A DNA stretch of 64,000 nucleotides from Burkholderiaceae bacterium (GTDB taxonomy: Bacteria; Pseudomonadota; Gammaproteobacteria; Burkholderiales; Burkholderiaceae). The DNA lies in NCBI GenBank assembly GCA_018261955.1, contig JAGTRK010000002.1, positions 124,001 through 188,000 on the forward strand. The letters are read 5' to 3'. Shown here in pieces: positions 1-8,001 of the stretch. Each line of letters begins with the position of its first letter. Positions within the stretch are counted from its first letter, which is position 1. The translations under genes and the position numbers were made by a program. A model generated the notes under the pieces. The model made no database searches and was not told the DNA's origin. It saw only the letters and a list, made by a program, of their open reading frames with translations.

Positions 1-586
1 CACACAGTGCGATTACCGCAGGGTCTTGGCTCATCACTTCACCATTTTTTTGCGCTTGTGTGGCGGCTTGCTCATACAGTTTGAGGGTCGCGGCATCTTC
101 ATCGGTCAATAAGCCCTGTGACAGAATTTGATGGGTCAGTTCAGTCACGGCGGGCGTGGCGATGAGTTGAGGCTTTTTCACGTGTATTTCAATGCCTTTA
201 TCCACCATGCGGATGTCGAAGGCTTCTGGACGCAAATCGTAACCAAATGAATATTCCGCGCGATAGCGAATGGCGATGCTCGCAGTGGATGTGAGTTTGG
301 TTGATAGTTGAGGCAAGGGTACGCGCTCAATGGTTTGTGTGGTCAATTCCTCACGTGTGACGGTTGCGGTGAGCAATTTCATTTGTCCCGACATGGCCTC
401 TTTGCCCGCACTTAAATAGGAGGTATATCGGGTGTAGCCCAAAAGTTCGGGGTCATTTTGTATCAAAATGCTTTTGAGGTTTTGCGGTATCGGCCAATCG
501 CGCACGGGCAAAAGACGTTGCACCCACAATGTGCCCAATACCGTGAGTATGACAACCAATGACCATCTGACAAAATTGTTTTTCAT
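1..586 (-). CDS. Partial membrane-anchored protein, DUF4230-like
   Basis: The reading frame is open from ATG at 586 to the window edge, so the C-terminus is missing; about 195 residues are visible. The first 25 residues contain a short basic N-terminus (MKNNFVRW) and one hydrophobic helix, so the protein is probably tethered in the inner membrane with the rest in the periplasm. The segment around residues 100-140 alternates beta-type hydrophobics (IAIRYRAEYSFGYDL, then GIEIHVKKPQL and TPAV), which resembles the DUF4230 family; that assignment is from memory of the family pattern and is tentative. No function is known for such proteins. It is divergent from trhP. Confidence 0.6.
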   Translation of the reverse strand, partial: MKNNFVRWSLVVILTVLGTLWVQRLLPVRDWPIPQNLKSILIQNDPELLGYTRYTSYLSAGKEAMSGQMKLLTATVTREELTTQTIERVPLPQLSTKLTSTASIAIRYRAEYSFGYDLRPEAFDIRMVDKGIEIHVKKPQLIATPAVTELTHQILSQGLLTDEDAATLKLYEQAATQAQKNGEVMSQDPAVIALC

Positions 587-691
587 AATGCGTTTCCAAA
601 AGAGTGAATGCAAAATGGTATCACTTTTACAAGATGTGTTTGTCTGGTCTGTGTGATTGAGTGTGGGAGTGTGCGTGTGGTGCAAGCGTGG

Positions 692-697
692 TAGAAT
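692..697 (+). promoter_or_regulatory. Candidate -10 element for trhP
   Basis: The hexamer TAGAAT lies about 50 bases upstream of the trhP start. No convincing -35 hexamer is visible 17 bases upstream, so this is only a candidate. The rest of 587-745 holds no gene. Confidence 0.35.
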
Positions 698-745
698 GCG
701 CGCTCATTTGAACCACGCCACGTTGGCGTTTCCCCTGACAGGACA

Positions 746-2089
746 ATGAACATGAAAACTGAACTGCTTCTTCCAGCGGGCACGCTGGACAAGATGCGAT
801 GTGCCTATGATTTTGGCGCAGATGCCGTCTATGCGGGTCAACCGCGCTACTCGCTGCGTGCGCGCAACAATGAATTTAAACTCGAAAACCTCAAAATTGG
901 TATTGATGAGGCGCATCAACGCGGCAAAAAATTCTATGTCGCTTCCAACCTATTGCCACACAACGCCAAAGTCAAAACCTATATGGCGGATATGGTGCCT
1001 GTGATTGAAATGCAGCCCGATGCCTTGATTATGGCCGACCCCGGTTTGATTATGATGGTGCGCGAAAAATGGCCTGAGCAAGAAATCCATTTGTCGGTAC
1101 AAGCGAACACCGTGAATTTTGCGACCGTTAAATTTTGGCAAAAAATGGGCGTGTCGCGCATTATATTGTCGCGCGAATTGTCGATTGAGGAGATCGCAGA
1201 GATTCGCCAAGAATGCCCCAATATGGAACTTGAAGTGTTCGTGCATGGCGCGCTGTGCATTGCGTATTCTGGGCGTTGTCTGCTCTCGGGCTACTTCAAC
1301 CACCGTGACCCGAATCAAGGCACGTGCACCAATTCGTGCCGTTGGGACTACAAAGTGCATGATACCGCCGAGACCGATGGTGGTGACGTGCAAAAAATTC
1401 AGTTTGACTTAAACAAAGCGTGGGACGAGGCCAACGATAATTTTTCAGCGACTGAAATCAAGCGTCATCCGCTGGCAGATAAGACCTATCTGATTGAAGA
1501 AGCCACGCGTGTGGGTGAAATGATGCCGATTTTAGAAGACGAGCATGGCACGTACATCATGAATTCGAAAGATTTACGGGCGATTCAGCACGTCGAAAAA
1601 TTGGTGAAAATCGGCGTGAATTCACTGAAAATCGAAGGGCGCACCAAATCACTCTACTACGTTGCGCGCACCGCACAGACCTATCGCCGCGCGATTGACG
1701 ACGCGCTCGCGGGTCGTCCGTTTAACCCAGAATTGTTTGCTGAGTTAGAAGGTTTGGCGAACCGTGGTTATACCGATGGATTCCTCGAGCGTCACCAATC
1801 GCACGAAACCCAGAACTATGTCTCAGGCTATTCAAGCGCAAAATTAAGTCAGTATGTGGGCGATGTCCTGAGTGTGGATGCCGAGGGTTGGGCAACGGTG
1901 GATGTGAAAAACAAATTTCGCGTGGGTGACAACATTGAAATCATCCACCCATCGGGCAATCAAATCATCAAACTGCCCACGATGATGAAAGACGGCGTAC
2001 CCGTGCAAGAAGCCGCAGGCGGCGGCCATATTGTGCAAATACCGAATATGCAAGGCAAGGACAAAGCCTTGTTGACCGTGGTTTTGTAA
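746..2089 (+). CDS. trhP: Peptidase U32-family tRNA hydroxylation protein TrhP (YegQ)
   Basis: The 447-residue protein matches the E. coli YegQ/TrhP length (about 450) and opens with the U32 signature ELLLPAGTLDKMRCAYDFGA, followed by ADAVYAGQ. The cysteine-rich segment near residues 168-200 (GRCLLSGYF ... GTCTNSCRW) carries the cysteines characteristic of this family. In E. coli TrhP supports prephenate-dependent formation of 5-hydroxyuridine at position 34 of tRNAs, so it is not a true protease; this role is transferred from the family. The start at 746 has a modest AGGA sequence just upstream; an in-frame ATG two codons later is an alternative. It is monocistronic here and followed by a tRNA gene. 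Confidence 0.9.
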   Translation: MNMKTELLLPAGTLDKMRCAYDFGADAVYAGQPRYSLRARNNEFKLENLKIGIDEAHQRGKKFYVASNLLPHNAKVKTYMADMVPVIEMQPDALIMADPGLIMMVREKWPEQEIHLSVQANTVNFATVKFWQKMGVSRIILSRELSIEEIAEIRQECPNMELEVFVHGALCIAYSGRCLLSGYFNHRDPNQGTCTNSCRWDYKVHDTAETDGGDVQKIQFDLNKAWDEANDNFSATEIKRHPLADKTYLIEEATRVGEMMPILEDEHGTYIMNSKDLRAIQHVEKLVKIGVNSLKIEGRTKSLYYVARTAQTYRRAIDDALAGRPFNPELFAELEGLANRGYTDGFLERHQSHETQNYVSGYSSAKLSQYVGDVLSVDAEGWATVDVKNKFRVGDNIEIIHPSGNQIIKLPTMMKDGVPVQEAAGGGHIVQIPNMQGKDKALLTVVL

Positions 2090-2182
2090 TGAGCATGTCG
2101 TCATAGCCGTATAGTATTTGTGAAAGAAACACACAGACTGACTTAAATTTGGTTCGCAAATTCACAGATGGTGTGTTTTCGA

Positions 2183-2212
2183 TTGACGAAGACTCGGTTT
2201 TTGACCTATAAT
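2183..2212 (+). promoter_or_regulatory. Sigma70-type promoter of tRNA-Ser
   Basis: TTGACG (2183-2188) and TATAAT (2207-2212) are separated by 18 bases, about 40 bases upstream of the mature tRNA 5' end. This is one of the best promoter matches in the window. Confidence 0.75.
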
Positions 2213-2253
2213 CATAGTCTATTTTGCACTCAGGTCAAACCAGTGCAGGATTA

Positions 2254-2347
2254 GGAGGCGTGGCCGAGTGGTCGAAGGCACTTCCCTGCTAAGGAAGCAT
2301 ACGGGCTTAAACCTGTATCGAGGGTTCGAATCCCTCCGCCTCCGCCA
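2254..2347 (+). tRNA. tRNA-Ser (anticodon GCU)
   Basis: The acceptor stem GGAGGCG pairs with CGCCTCC, and CCA is encoded at 2345-2347. The anticodon arm is CTTCC-CTGCTAA-GGAAG, giving anticodon GCT, which reads AGC/AGU serine codons. The long variable arm (ACGGGC...GTATC region) is typical of a class II tRNA, and the T-loop GGTTCGAATCC is canonical. It is followed directly by a terminator hairpin and then the ribosomal protein operon. Confidence 0.97.
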
Positions 2348-2358
2348 AATTGAGCGAG

Positions 2359-2387
2359 AACGGTGGTTGCTTGCAACCGCCGTTTTT
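2359..2387 (+). terminator. Rho-independent terminator after tRNA-Ser
   Basis: AACGGTGGTTGC (2359-2370) pairs with GCAACCGCCGTT (2373-2384) with one G-T pair and a very short loop, followed by five T. It separates the tRNA from rpsF, but no independent rpsF promoter is obvious between the two. Confidence 0.75.
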
Positions 2388-2393
2388 ATCTTT

Positions 2394-2429
2394 GCTCCAC
2401 CGACATCGACGCAAACAGTATCGGGGGGC
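2394..2429 (+). promoter_or_regulatory. Structured rpsF leader, candidate S6:S18 autoregulatory site
   Basis: GCTCCACCGA (2394-2403) can pair with TCGGGGGGC (2421-2429) as a nine-pair stem with one bulged A and a 17-base loop, ending about 20 bases before the rpsF start. Leaders of rpsF-rpsR operons in many bacteria carry an RNA hairpin bound by the S6:S18 complex with a conserved CCG element. The pairing is seen directly; assigning it to that motif is inference. Confidence 0.45.
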
Positions 2430-2449
2430 TTTATCCAAAAGGAGAAACT

Positions 2450-2845
2450 ATGCGTCATTATGAAATTGTACTGATTGTACATCCCGACCAAAGCGAGCAA
2501 GTGCCGGCAATGATGGAGCGTTACACGGCTCAAATCACCGCGGCCGAAGGCAAGGTTCATCGCTTTGAAGACTGGGGTCGTCGCCAAATGGCTTACCCAA
2601 TTCAAAAATTGGCAAAAGCGCACTACTTGTGCTGGAACATCGAATGTTCACAAGCGTCTTTGGATGATTTGGAACACAACTTCCGCTTTAACGATGCGAT
2701 TTTGCGTCATTTGACTGTGAAAATGAACAAGGCTGAAACCACGCCTTCTATCATGCTTAAGGCAGTTGAAAAATCAGCGGAACGTGAAGAACGCAAACCT
2801 GCTGAAGTGGCTGTTGAAACTGCACCAGCGGTCGCTGCTGAATAA
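2450..2845 (+). CDS. rpsF: 30S ribosomal protein S6
   Basis: S6 binds 16S rRNA together with S18 in the platform of the small subunit. The 131-residue protein begins [18 protein letters not shown], the standard S6 N-terminus, and contains the conserved [14 protein letters not shown] and [11 protein letters not shown] segments. The acidic, Ala/Glu-rich C-terminal tail after residue 100 is usual for beta- and gammaproteobacteria. I chose ATG 2450 because a strong AAAAGGAG ribosome site precedes it; a longer frame reaching back to 2363 would run through the terminator and leader. It is the first gene of rpsF-priB-rpsR-rplI. Confidence 0.97.
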   Translation: MRHYEIVLIVHPDQSEQVPAMMERYTAQITAAEGKVHRFEDWGRRQMAYPIQKLAKAHYLCWNIECSQASLDDLEHNFRFNDAILRHLTVKMNKAETTPSIMLKAVEKSAEREERKPAEVAVETAPAVAAE

Positions 2846-2870
2846 TTGAGATTGAGTAAAGTGATTTCGC

Positions 2871-3191
2871 GTGAGTGATTTCAATCGTTTGAGTTTGGAT
2901 GCGTGTTTGATGGAAAAAACACACATTCGCAAAAACTTAACGGGTGTTCCCGTGGTCGAAGTGTTGTTGCAACACGCATCAGACCAAACCGAAAATGGCG
3001 GCGCACGCCAAACGCAGTTTGAAATTGCCGCGGTGGCGATGGGCGAAGTGGCGTTGGTGTTAGAGGATTGTACGGTCGGGGCGTATTACCGAGTACAAGG
3101 ATTCTTAAACCGAAAAAGTTTAAAAAGCGTCAAACTCAGATTGCACATCACCCACATCACGCCGATATCGTTTGTTGACTCATCAAAATAG
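2871..3191 (+). CDS. priB: Primosomal replication protein N (PriB)
   Basis: PriB is a small OB-fold single-stranded-DNA-binding protein that helps PriA restart stalled replication forks. At 106 residues it has the expected size, and its place between rpsF and rpsR is diagnostic. Recognisable segments are the central RQTQFEIAAVAMG strand and the C-terminal KLRLHITHITPI strand. The start is GTG (GTGAGTGATTTC), 25 bases after the rpsF stop. In this lineage priB is cotranscribed with the ribosomal protein genes. Confidence 0.9.
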   Translation: MSDFNRLSLDACLMEKTHIRKNLTGVPVVEVLLQHASDQTENGGARQTQFEIAAVAMGEVALVLEDCTVGAYYRVQGFLNRKSLKSVKLRLHITHITPISFVDSSK

Positions 3192-3243
3192 TTAAATTAT
3201 CGTTAATCGTATTTAAAAAATTTTTGGAAAAAGGAAAAGCATC

Positions 3244-3519
3244 ATGGCTCCTCCACGCAATAAAAATGGTCGCCCAGAGCGCCGTCCACAACAAAACCCA
3301 TTGTTCAAACGCAAACGTGTTTGCCGTTTCACCGTCGGTGGTGTGGAACAAATCGACTACAAAGATGTCGATACTCTCAAAGATTTCGTCGCCGAAAATG
3401 GCAAAATCATTCCTGCGCGCTTGACAGGTACTCGCGCGATTTATCAACGTCAGCTCAACACAGCCATCAAACGCGCGCGTTTCTTGGCATTGTTGCCATT
3501 CTCTGACAACCACAAGTAA
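3244..3519 (+). CDS. rpsR: 30S ribosomal protein S18
   Basis: S18 partners with S6 on the 30S platform. The 91-residue protein has a basic N-terminal extension followed by the conserved core [20 protein letters not shown], then [13 protein letters not shown] and the [12 protein letters not shown] end. It retains a single core cysteine. A GGAAAAAGGAAAAGC purine run precedes the ATG. It lies 52 bases after priB in the same operon. Confidence 0.97.
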   Translation: MAPPRNKNGRPERRPQQNPLFKRKRVCRFTVGGVEQIDYKDVDTLKDFVAENGKIIPARLTGTRAIYQRQLNTAIKRARFLALLPFSDNHK

Positions 3520-3560
3520 TCGTTCAATCAAACGATAAACGATATACGAAAGGATAAATC

Positions 3561-4013
3561 ATGCAAATTATTTTATTGGAAAAAGTGCTCAACGTCGGTC
3601 AGTTAGGCGAAGTGGTTAAAGTCAAAGATGGTTACGCACGTAACTATTTGATTCCACAAGGTAAAGCGCGTCGCGCGACCAAAACCGCAATGGCTGAGTT
3701 TGAAGCACGCCGTGCTGAACTCGAAAAAGCCCAAGCCGAAAAATTGGCAGCAGCGCAAGGCGTGGCTGCCAAACTCGAAGGTTTGGTTTTAGAGTTGCCA
3801 TCCAAAGCAGGTGTGGATGGTCGTTTGTTCGGCTCAATCACCAATGCCGATATTTCAGACGCATTGAAAGCGCAAGGTTTTGACGTGGCTAAATCACAAG
3901 TTCGTGTGGTTGAAGGCGCGGTTAAAACGGTGGGTACGTATTCAGTTGCCGTTGGCTTGTTCACCGATGTGAATGCAACCATTGCTTTGAATGTGGTTCC
4001 AGAAAAGAACTAA
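3561..4013 (+). CDS. rplI: 50S ribosomal protein L9
   Basis: L9 binds 23S rRNA domain V and helps maintain reading-frame fidelity. The 150-residue protein begins [19 protein letters not shown] and contains the family signature [14 protein letters not shown], then the long central helix ([18 protein letters not shown]) linking the two domains. GAAAGGA precedes the ATG. It is the last gene of the operon and is followed by a strong terminator. In many relatives dnaB follows directly; here dnaB is about 46 kb away. Confidence 0.97.
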   Translation: MQIILLEKVLNVGQLGEVVKVKDGYARNYLIPQGKARRATKTAMAEFEARRAELEKAQAEKLAAAQGVAAKLEGLVLELPSKAGVDGRLFGSITNADISDALKAQGFDVAKSQVRVVEGAVKTVGTYSVAVGLFTDVNATIALNVVPEKN

Positions 4014-4040
4014 ACACCCGCGTATTCGCAGTGTTTCGTA

Positions 4041-4070
4041 AAAAACCAAGTCGCAAGGCTTGGTTTTTTT
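4041..4070 (+). terminator. Rho-independent terminator after rplI
   Basis: AAACCAAG (4043-4050) pairs with CTTGGTTT (4059-4066) around an 8-base loop and runs into a T tract. It closes the rpsF-priB-rpsR-rplI operon. Confidence 0.85.
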
Positions 4071-4098
4071 GCGTGAGTATGTATTGTTTGTGTGTTGA

Positions 4099-4127
4099 TT
4101 GTGTTTATGTCACAGCGTGGCTATAAT
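4099..4127 (+). promoter_or_regulatory. Sigma70-type promoter for ptsN-hprK-rapZ
   Basis: TTGTGT (4099-4104), a 17-base spacer and a perfect TATAAT (4122-4127) lie about 65 bases upstream of ptsN. Confidence 0.6.
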
Positions 4128-4191
4128 GTGTTTTTATATTAAAAAACTTGCGCCGTGATAATGGCTCAGGCTCAGATTGAGACAACACAAT

Positions 4192-4668
4192 ATGATGAAT
4201 TTACTTGCCAAACTTTTGCCAACGAACAACATCGAACTCAAAATTTCCGCAACCAGCAAAAAGCGTGTGTTTGAGTACGCCTCAATATTGTTTGAAAACA
4301 ATCAAGGAATTGAGCGCAGCAAAGTGTTCGATAGTTTGCTCGCGCGCGAGCGTTTGGGTTCAACTGCTTTGGGTAAAGGGGTCGCCATGCCCCACGGTCG
4401 GATTAAAGGACTCAAAGAATCGGTGATTGCCATCATCAGTGTGGACACACCCGTGGCGTTTGATGCGCCAGATGGCGAACCTGTGTCGCTCATGGTTTTC
4501 TTATTGGTGCCTGAACATGCGACTCAGCAGCATTTAGAGATTTTATCGGAGTTGGCGGAGTTGCTATCCGATAAAGCCAACCGAGATATTTTGCTCAATG
4601 CGCAATTCGCAGGTGAAGTGTTGCAATTGGTGCAAACTTGGTCGCCTGCTCGCCGCAGTTTGGGTTAA
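4192..4668 (+). CDS. ptsN: Nitrogen-PTS EIIA protein (PtsN)
   Basis: EIIA-Ntr is the terminal phospho-acceptor of the nitrogen-related phosphotransferase system and regulates potassium, carbon and nitrogen processes. The protein (158 residues from ATG 4192) begins MMNLLAKLLP, as in Burkholderiales homologues, and carries the active-site histidine in GVAMPHGR, then the conserved LMVFLLVPEHATQQHLEILSEL core. The next codon, ATG 4195, is an equally good start; a TTG at 4177 would add five residues but has no support. It forms a cluster with hprK and rapZ, which is typical of betaproteobacteria. Confidence 0.93.
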   Translation: MMNLLAKLLPTNNIELKISATSKKRVFEYASILFENNQGIERSKVFDSLLARERLGSTALGKGVAMPHGRIKGLKESVIAIISVDTPVAFDAPDGEPVSLMVFLLVPEHATQQHLEILSELAELLSDKANRDILLNAQFAGEVLQLVQTWSPARRSLG

Positions 4669-4681
4669 TTCAAAAAGGTCG

Positions 4682-5650
4682 ATGATGCAATCCATTGCCA
4701 CGATGTACAACGATGTCGCCAAACGCCTCAAACTCAAATGGTGCGCAGGTCAAGACGGTGCGTTTCGAATTTTAGGTGAGTCGCATGTCGCGTCAGTGGA
4801 TTTGGTCGGGCATTTGAATCTGATTCATGCTAAGCGCATTCAAGTAGTGGGGCAGGCGGAAATGGCATATTTTGACTGGCTGTCCGAGAAACGACGGGTT
4901 GAATACCTCAATGAGTTTTTGAATTACGGCGAGCCATCCGCCATCATTATGGCCGATGCGATTGAGCCGCCTGCATTTTTAACCCAGTGGTGTGATGACC
5001 ACGCGATTCCCTTATTTGCCAGTTCCGAAGAATCCGCCACGGTGATTGATTATCTGCGCTTGTATTTCGGACGTTTGTTTGCCAAAACCTGCTCGCGTCA
5101 CGGCGTGCTGATGGATGTCTTGGGCGTGGGTGTATTGATTTCGGGTGAGTCGGGTTTGGGTAAATCCGAGTTGGCTTTGGAGTTGATTTCACGCGGACAC
5201 GGCTTGGTCGCCGATGATCAGGTGGATTTCTCGCGCATCAGCCCCGATTTTATTGAGGGACGCTGTCCTGCCCTGCTACAAAACTTGCTCGAAGTGCGTG
5301 GGATTGGGTTATTGGACATTAAAACCATTTTTGGCGAGACTTCGGTGCGTCGTAAAATCAAACTCCGATTGATTGCTCAGTTGATTAAGCGCACCGACAT
5401 GGATACCAAATACGAGCGTTTACCAATGCAAACCTTGACTGAAAATATTTTGGGCGTGGATGTGCATAAAGTGGTCTTGCCTGTCGCGGCAGGGCGAAAT
5501 TTAGCGGTATTGGTCGAGGCTGCGGTGCGCGATACGGTATTGAAATTAAGAGGCATCAACACCCTTGAAGAATTCATGAAACGTCAACGACAAGCGATGG
5601 ACGAGGCACAAATTGATCCGTCCAGCCATAACAGCCAAGGAAATATTTGA
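4682..5650 (+). CDS. hprK: HPr kinase/phosphorylase
   Basis: HprK phosphorylates and dephosphorylates the regulatory serine of HPr. The 322-residue protein has the N-terminal MurE-like domain and a C-terminal kinase domain with the P-loop GESGLGKS at about residues 155-162. The HPrK signature EVRGIGLLDIKTIFG and a K/R-rich catalytic loop follow. I start it at ATG 4682, 13 bases after the ptsN stop; a longer frame would overlap ptsN by 70 bases. The stop codon TGA shares its A with the rapZ start, so translation is probably coupled. In proteobacteria this enzyme is thought to control PTS regulation rather than sugar uptake. Confidence 0.95.
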   Translation: MMQSIATMYNDVAKRLKLKWCAGQDGAFRILGESHVASVDLVGHLNLIHAKRIQVVGQAEMAYFDWLSEKRRVEYLNEFLNYGEPSAIIMADAIEPPAFLTQWCDDHAIPLFASSEESATVIDYLRLYFGRLFAKTCSRHGVLMDVLGVGVLISGESGLGKSELALELISRGHGLVADDQVDFSRISPDFIEGRCPALLQNLLEVRGIGLLDIKTIFGETSVRRKIKLRLIAQLIKRTDMDTKYERLPMQTLTENILGVDVHKVVLPVAAGRNLAVLVEAAVRDTVLKLRGINTLEEFMKRQRQAMDEAQIDPSSHNSQGNI

Positions 5651-6528
5651 TGAATTTGGTGCTGATTACAGGTCTCTCAGGTTCAGGCAAAAGCGTGGCG
5701 TTGCGCTATTTGGAGGATGAGGGTTACTACTGTGTCGATAATCTGCCCGCAAATTTGTTAGAACCATTGATTGCTGAGTCCAACGAGGATGGTCAGACGC
5801 GCTTAGCGATTAGCATTGATGCGCGTTCATCGGCTGATTTTGAAAAACTCCATGACCAGATTGTCGCCATGCGCGCGCAGGGGCGCGAGGTGCACAGCGT
5901 GTTTTTCACCGCCAATGACGACACCCTCATCCAACGGTTTTCGGAAACCCGCCGTCGCCATCCGCTCTCACGCGAAGCCAATGCCCATACAGACACCTCA
6001 CTCAAAGACAGCATCGCTTTGGAGCGAACTCGCCTTGCGCCTTTGATTTCGGTATCGGCGGTGATTGACACCAGCGCGCTCAAAGCCAAACAATTGCAGC
6101 AGTATTTGCAAGATATCCTCGGTTTAACACGCTCGGGTTTGACGGTGTTGTTTCAGTCATTCGGTTTCAAACATGGCTTGCCCGTGGATGCGGATTTTGT
6201 GTTTGATGCGCGTTGCTTGCCCAATCCGTATTACGATGTGGCATTGCGCCCTCTGACGGGCTTGGATGTGCCTGTGCAAAATTTTTTGCAAGCACAAGCC
6301 GACACCCTGCCGTTTATTGATGATATTGAACAATTCATCAAACGCTGGCTACCCAAATTTGAACAAGACGATAGAAGTTACCTGACCATCGCGATTGGTT
6401 GTACCGGCGGGCAACATCGCTCGGTGTACATTGCGCAAACTTTGGCGGAACGCATGGTGCAAAGTGGCTTTAGGCGCAGCAATCAAGTGCTTGTGCGCCA
6501 CCGCACCATGAAATCTCAGGACGCTTAA
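5650..6528 (+). CDS. rapZ: RNase adapter protein RapZ (YvcJ family)
   Basis: RapZ-family proteins bind nucleotides through a P-loop; in E. coli RapZ hands the GlmZ small RNA to RNase E and so tunes glucosamine-6-phosphate synthase. The 292-residue protein starts MNLVLITGLSGSGKSVALRY with the Walker A motif and ends with the RNA-binding domain containing AIGCTGGQHRSVYIA. Start and hprK stop overlap as TGATG. Whether it acts on a GlmZ-like RNA here is unknown. Its TAA overlaps by four bases with the stop of the convergent MFS gene (TTAA at 6525-6528). Confidence 0.94.
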   Translation: MNLVLITGLSGSGKSVALRYLEDEGYYCVDNLPANLLEPLIAESNEDGQTRLAISIDARSSADFEKLHDQIVAMRAQGREVHSVFFTANDDTLIQRFSETRRRHPLSREANAHTDTSLKDSIALERTRLAPLISVSAVIDTSALKAKQLQQYLQDILGLTRSGLTVLFQSFGFKHGLPVDADFVFDARCLPNPYYDVALRPLTGLDVPVQNFLQAQADTLPFIDDIEQFIKRWLPKFEQDDRSYLTIAIGCTGGQHRSVYIAQTLAERMVQSGFRRSNQVLVRHRTMKSQDA

Positions 6529-7760
6529 ACACGCCCGAGTAACAACAACCGTCCCTCAGTGCGCACCACAATCCAAAGCACCCATAAACCAGTCACAAAA
6601 TACCCAATCGCCAACGGCAGCACCGTACCGTCGAACATCTGACCGATGAGACTGCCTATCATCGCCCCCATAAAACTGGTGTAAAAACCGAGCCATGAAG
6701 ATGCCGAGCCCGCGATGGCACGCAGTGGCTCCATCGAAATCGCATTAAAGTTGGGCATCATTAAACTAAAACAAAACAAACAACCCGCCAATAAAGGCGC
6801 AAACACCCACAGTGGCGGTTTGCCCGAGAACAACACACTCAACAAAACCAGCAAACCCGAAATGGCGACAAAACTGACCAATGCGGTATGCGCCATGCGC
6901 CGAATCCCCAGCCTGCCGACCCAGTGTGAATTCACAAATGCAGCGACCCCCATAAACAGCGCAATCGCACCGAACATCAAGGCAAAACGTTCGTTCAAGC
7001 CATACACATCGCGTTGGAAAATTTGTTCGGATGAGCCCAGATAGGTCATCAACACGCCATACATCAGTCCCGTTGCGGTTGAATAGCCCAGCGTGGTGCG
7101 CGAGCGTACACACTGACGCAGACTGTCGAGCAAACTGTGCACAGAAATCGGGCGGCGGAACTCAGGCTTGAGTGTTTCGGGCATGCGACGCATAAACCAA
7201 GCGGACAACGCCAAACCGAATAGCAACAAGACCCAAAAAATACTGTGCCACGAAAACCACCACAGCAAGACTTGTCCTAAGGTGGGCGCAAACACGGGCA
7301 CGAGGATGAACACCATCATAATCATCGACATCACCCGCGACATATCTGCGCCCGAAAACGTATCGCGCACAATCGTGGCAGAGAGCACGCGCATTGCCGC
7401 CATACCCACGCCTTGTAGGATGCGCATGATGAGCAACACGGTAAAGTTCGGAGCCAAGGCGGCCCCCAAAGTTGCCAGTGAGAAAATAACCACACCGAGC
7501 AACACAATCGGTTTTCGTCCCCAATAATCCGCCATCGCGCCGTAGCACAACTGCGCGAATGAAAACCCCATCATGAAAGCGTAAATCACCCACTGAATAT
7601 GATTGGCATTCTCTCCCGTTAAGCCAAAGTTCGCGCTCATTGCGCCAAATGCGGGCAGCATGGTATCAACTGCCAAGGCAGAAATCGCCATCATACTGGC
7701 AATCAACAAGATAAATTCACGGCGACCAATGCCCGTGGGCAGATTTTTTTGAAAAGGCAT
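6525..7760 (-). CDS. MFS multidrug transporter, Bcr/CflA family
   Basis: A 411-residue, 12-helix major facilitator protein likely to export drugs or metabolites by proton antiport. It has the family N-terminus (FILLIASMMAISALAVDTMLPAF), the loop 2-3 motif YGAMADYWGRKPIVLLG and the antiporter motif C-like GVGMAAMRVLSATIVRD. Bcr/CflA proteins typically have the two opening motifs and about 400 residues. The frame is open to 7886, but those codons lie in a dispersed repeat and add an unlikely N-terminus, so I start at ATG 7760 (MPFQKNLPTGIGRREF). No strong ribosome site is visible there. It converges on rapZ. Confidence 0.85.
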   Translation of the reverse strand: MPFQKNLPTGIGRREFILLIASMMAISALAVDTMLPAFGAMSANFGLTGENANHIQWVIYAFMMGFSFAQLCYGAMADYWGRKPIVLLGVVIFSLATLGAALAPNFTVLLIMRILQGVGMAAMRVLSATIVRDTFSGADMSRVMSMIMMVFILVPVFAPTLGQVLLWWFSWHSIFWVLLLFGLALSAWFMRRMPETLKPEFRRPISVHSLLDSLRQCVRSRTTLGYSTATGLMYGVLMTYLGSSEQIFQRDVYGLNERFALMFGAIALFMGVAAFVNSHWVGRLGIRRMAHTALVSFVAISGLLVLLSVLFSGKPPLWVFAPLLAGCLFCFSLMMPNFNAISMEPLRAIAGSASSWLGFYTSFMGAMIGSLIGQMFDGTVLPLAIGYFVTGLWVLWIVVRTEGRLLLLGRV

Positions 7761-7857
7761 GGGAGATGATGGGTAAGGTAAAGCCGAATTATACGGGATA
7801 TGGTGAGATGGCGTTTTTTGGGTGAGTGGATTGGAGTGCACCAAACAAATTGAGTCC

Positions 7858-7892
7858 ATCATTGCGAGCGCAGCACGGCAATCCATAGAAAC
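7858..7892. repeat. Copy of dispersed 'cattgcgagc' repeat (partial)
   Basis: The sequence CATTGCGAGCGCAGCACGGC followed by AATCCATAG matches the left arm of the inverted-repeat elements at 25104 and 54950. Only one arm is present. It lies upstream of the MFS gene; the stretch from 7761 to 8001 holds no supported gene. Confidence 0.5.
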
Positions 7893-8001
7893 CCAATCTG
7901 TCGATAGCCATAGATTTTATGCACGAAAAAGTGAGGTTTCAAACCGCTGTTTAATTATGCTTGGATTCATGCTTGACGGTTCATTCATGTGCTTATTGGG
8001 C

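Noticed and set aside
950-1393. 147-residue minus-strand frame opposite trhP
   Set aside because: Histidine- and arginine-rich low-complexity shadow of the trhP frame.
7761-7886. N-terminal extension of the MFS transporter to 7886
   Set aside because: The extra codons run through a dispersed repeat and give an N-terminus unlike the family; ATG 7760 gives normal length.
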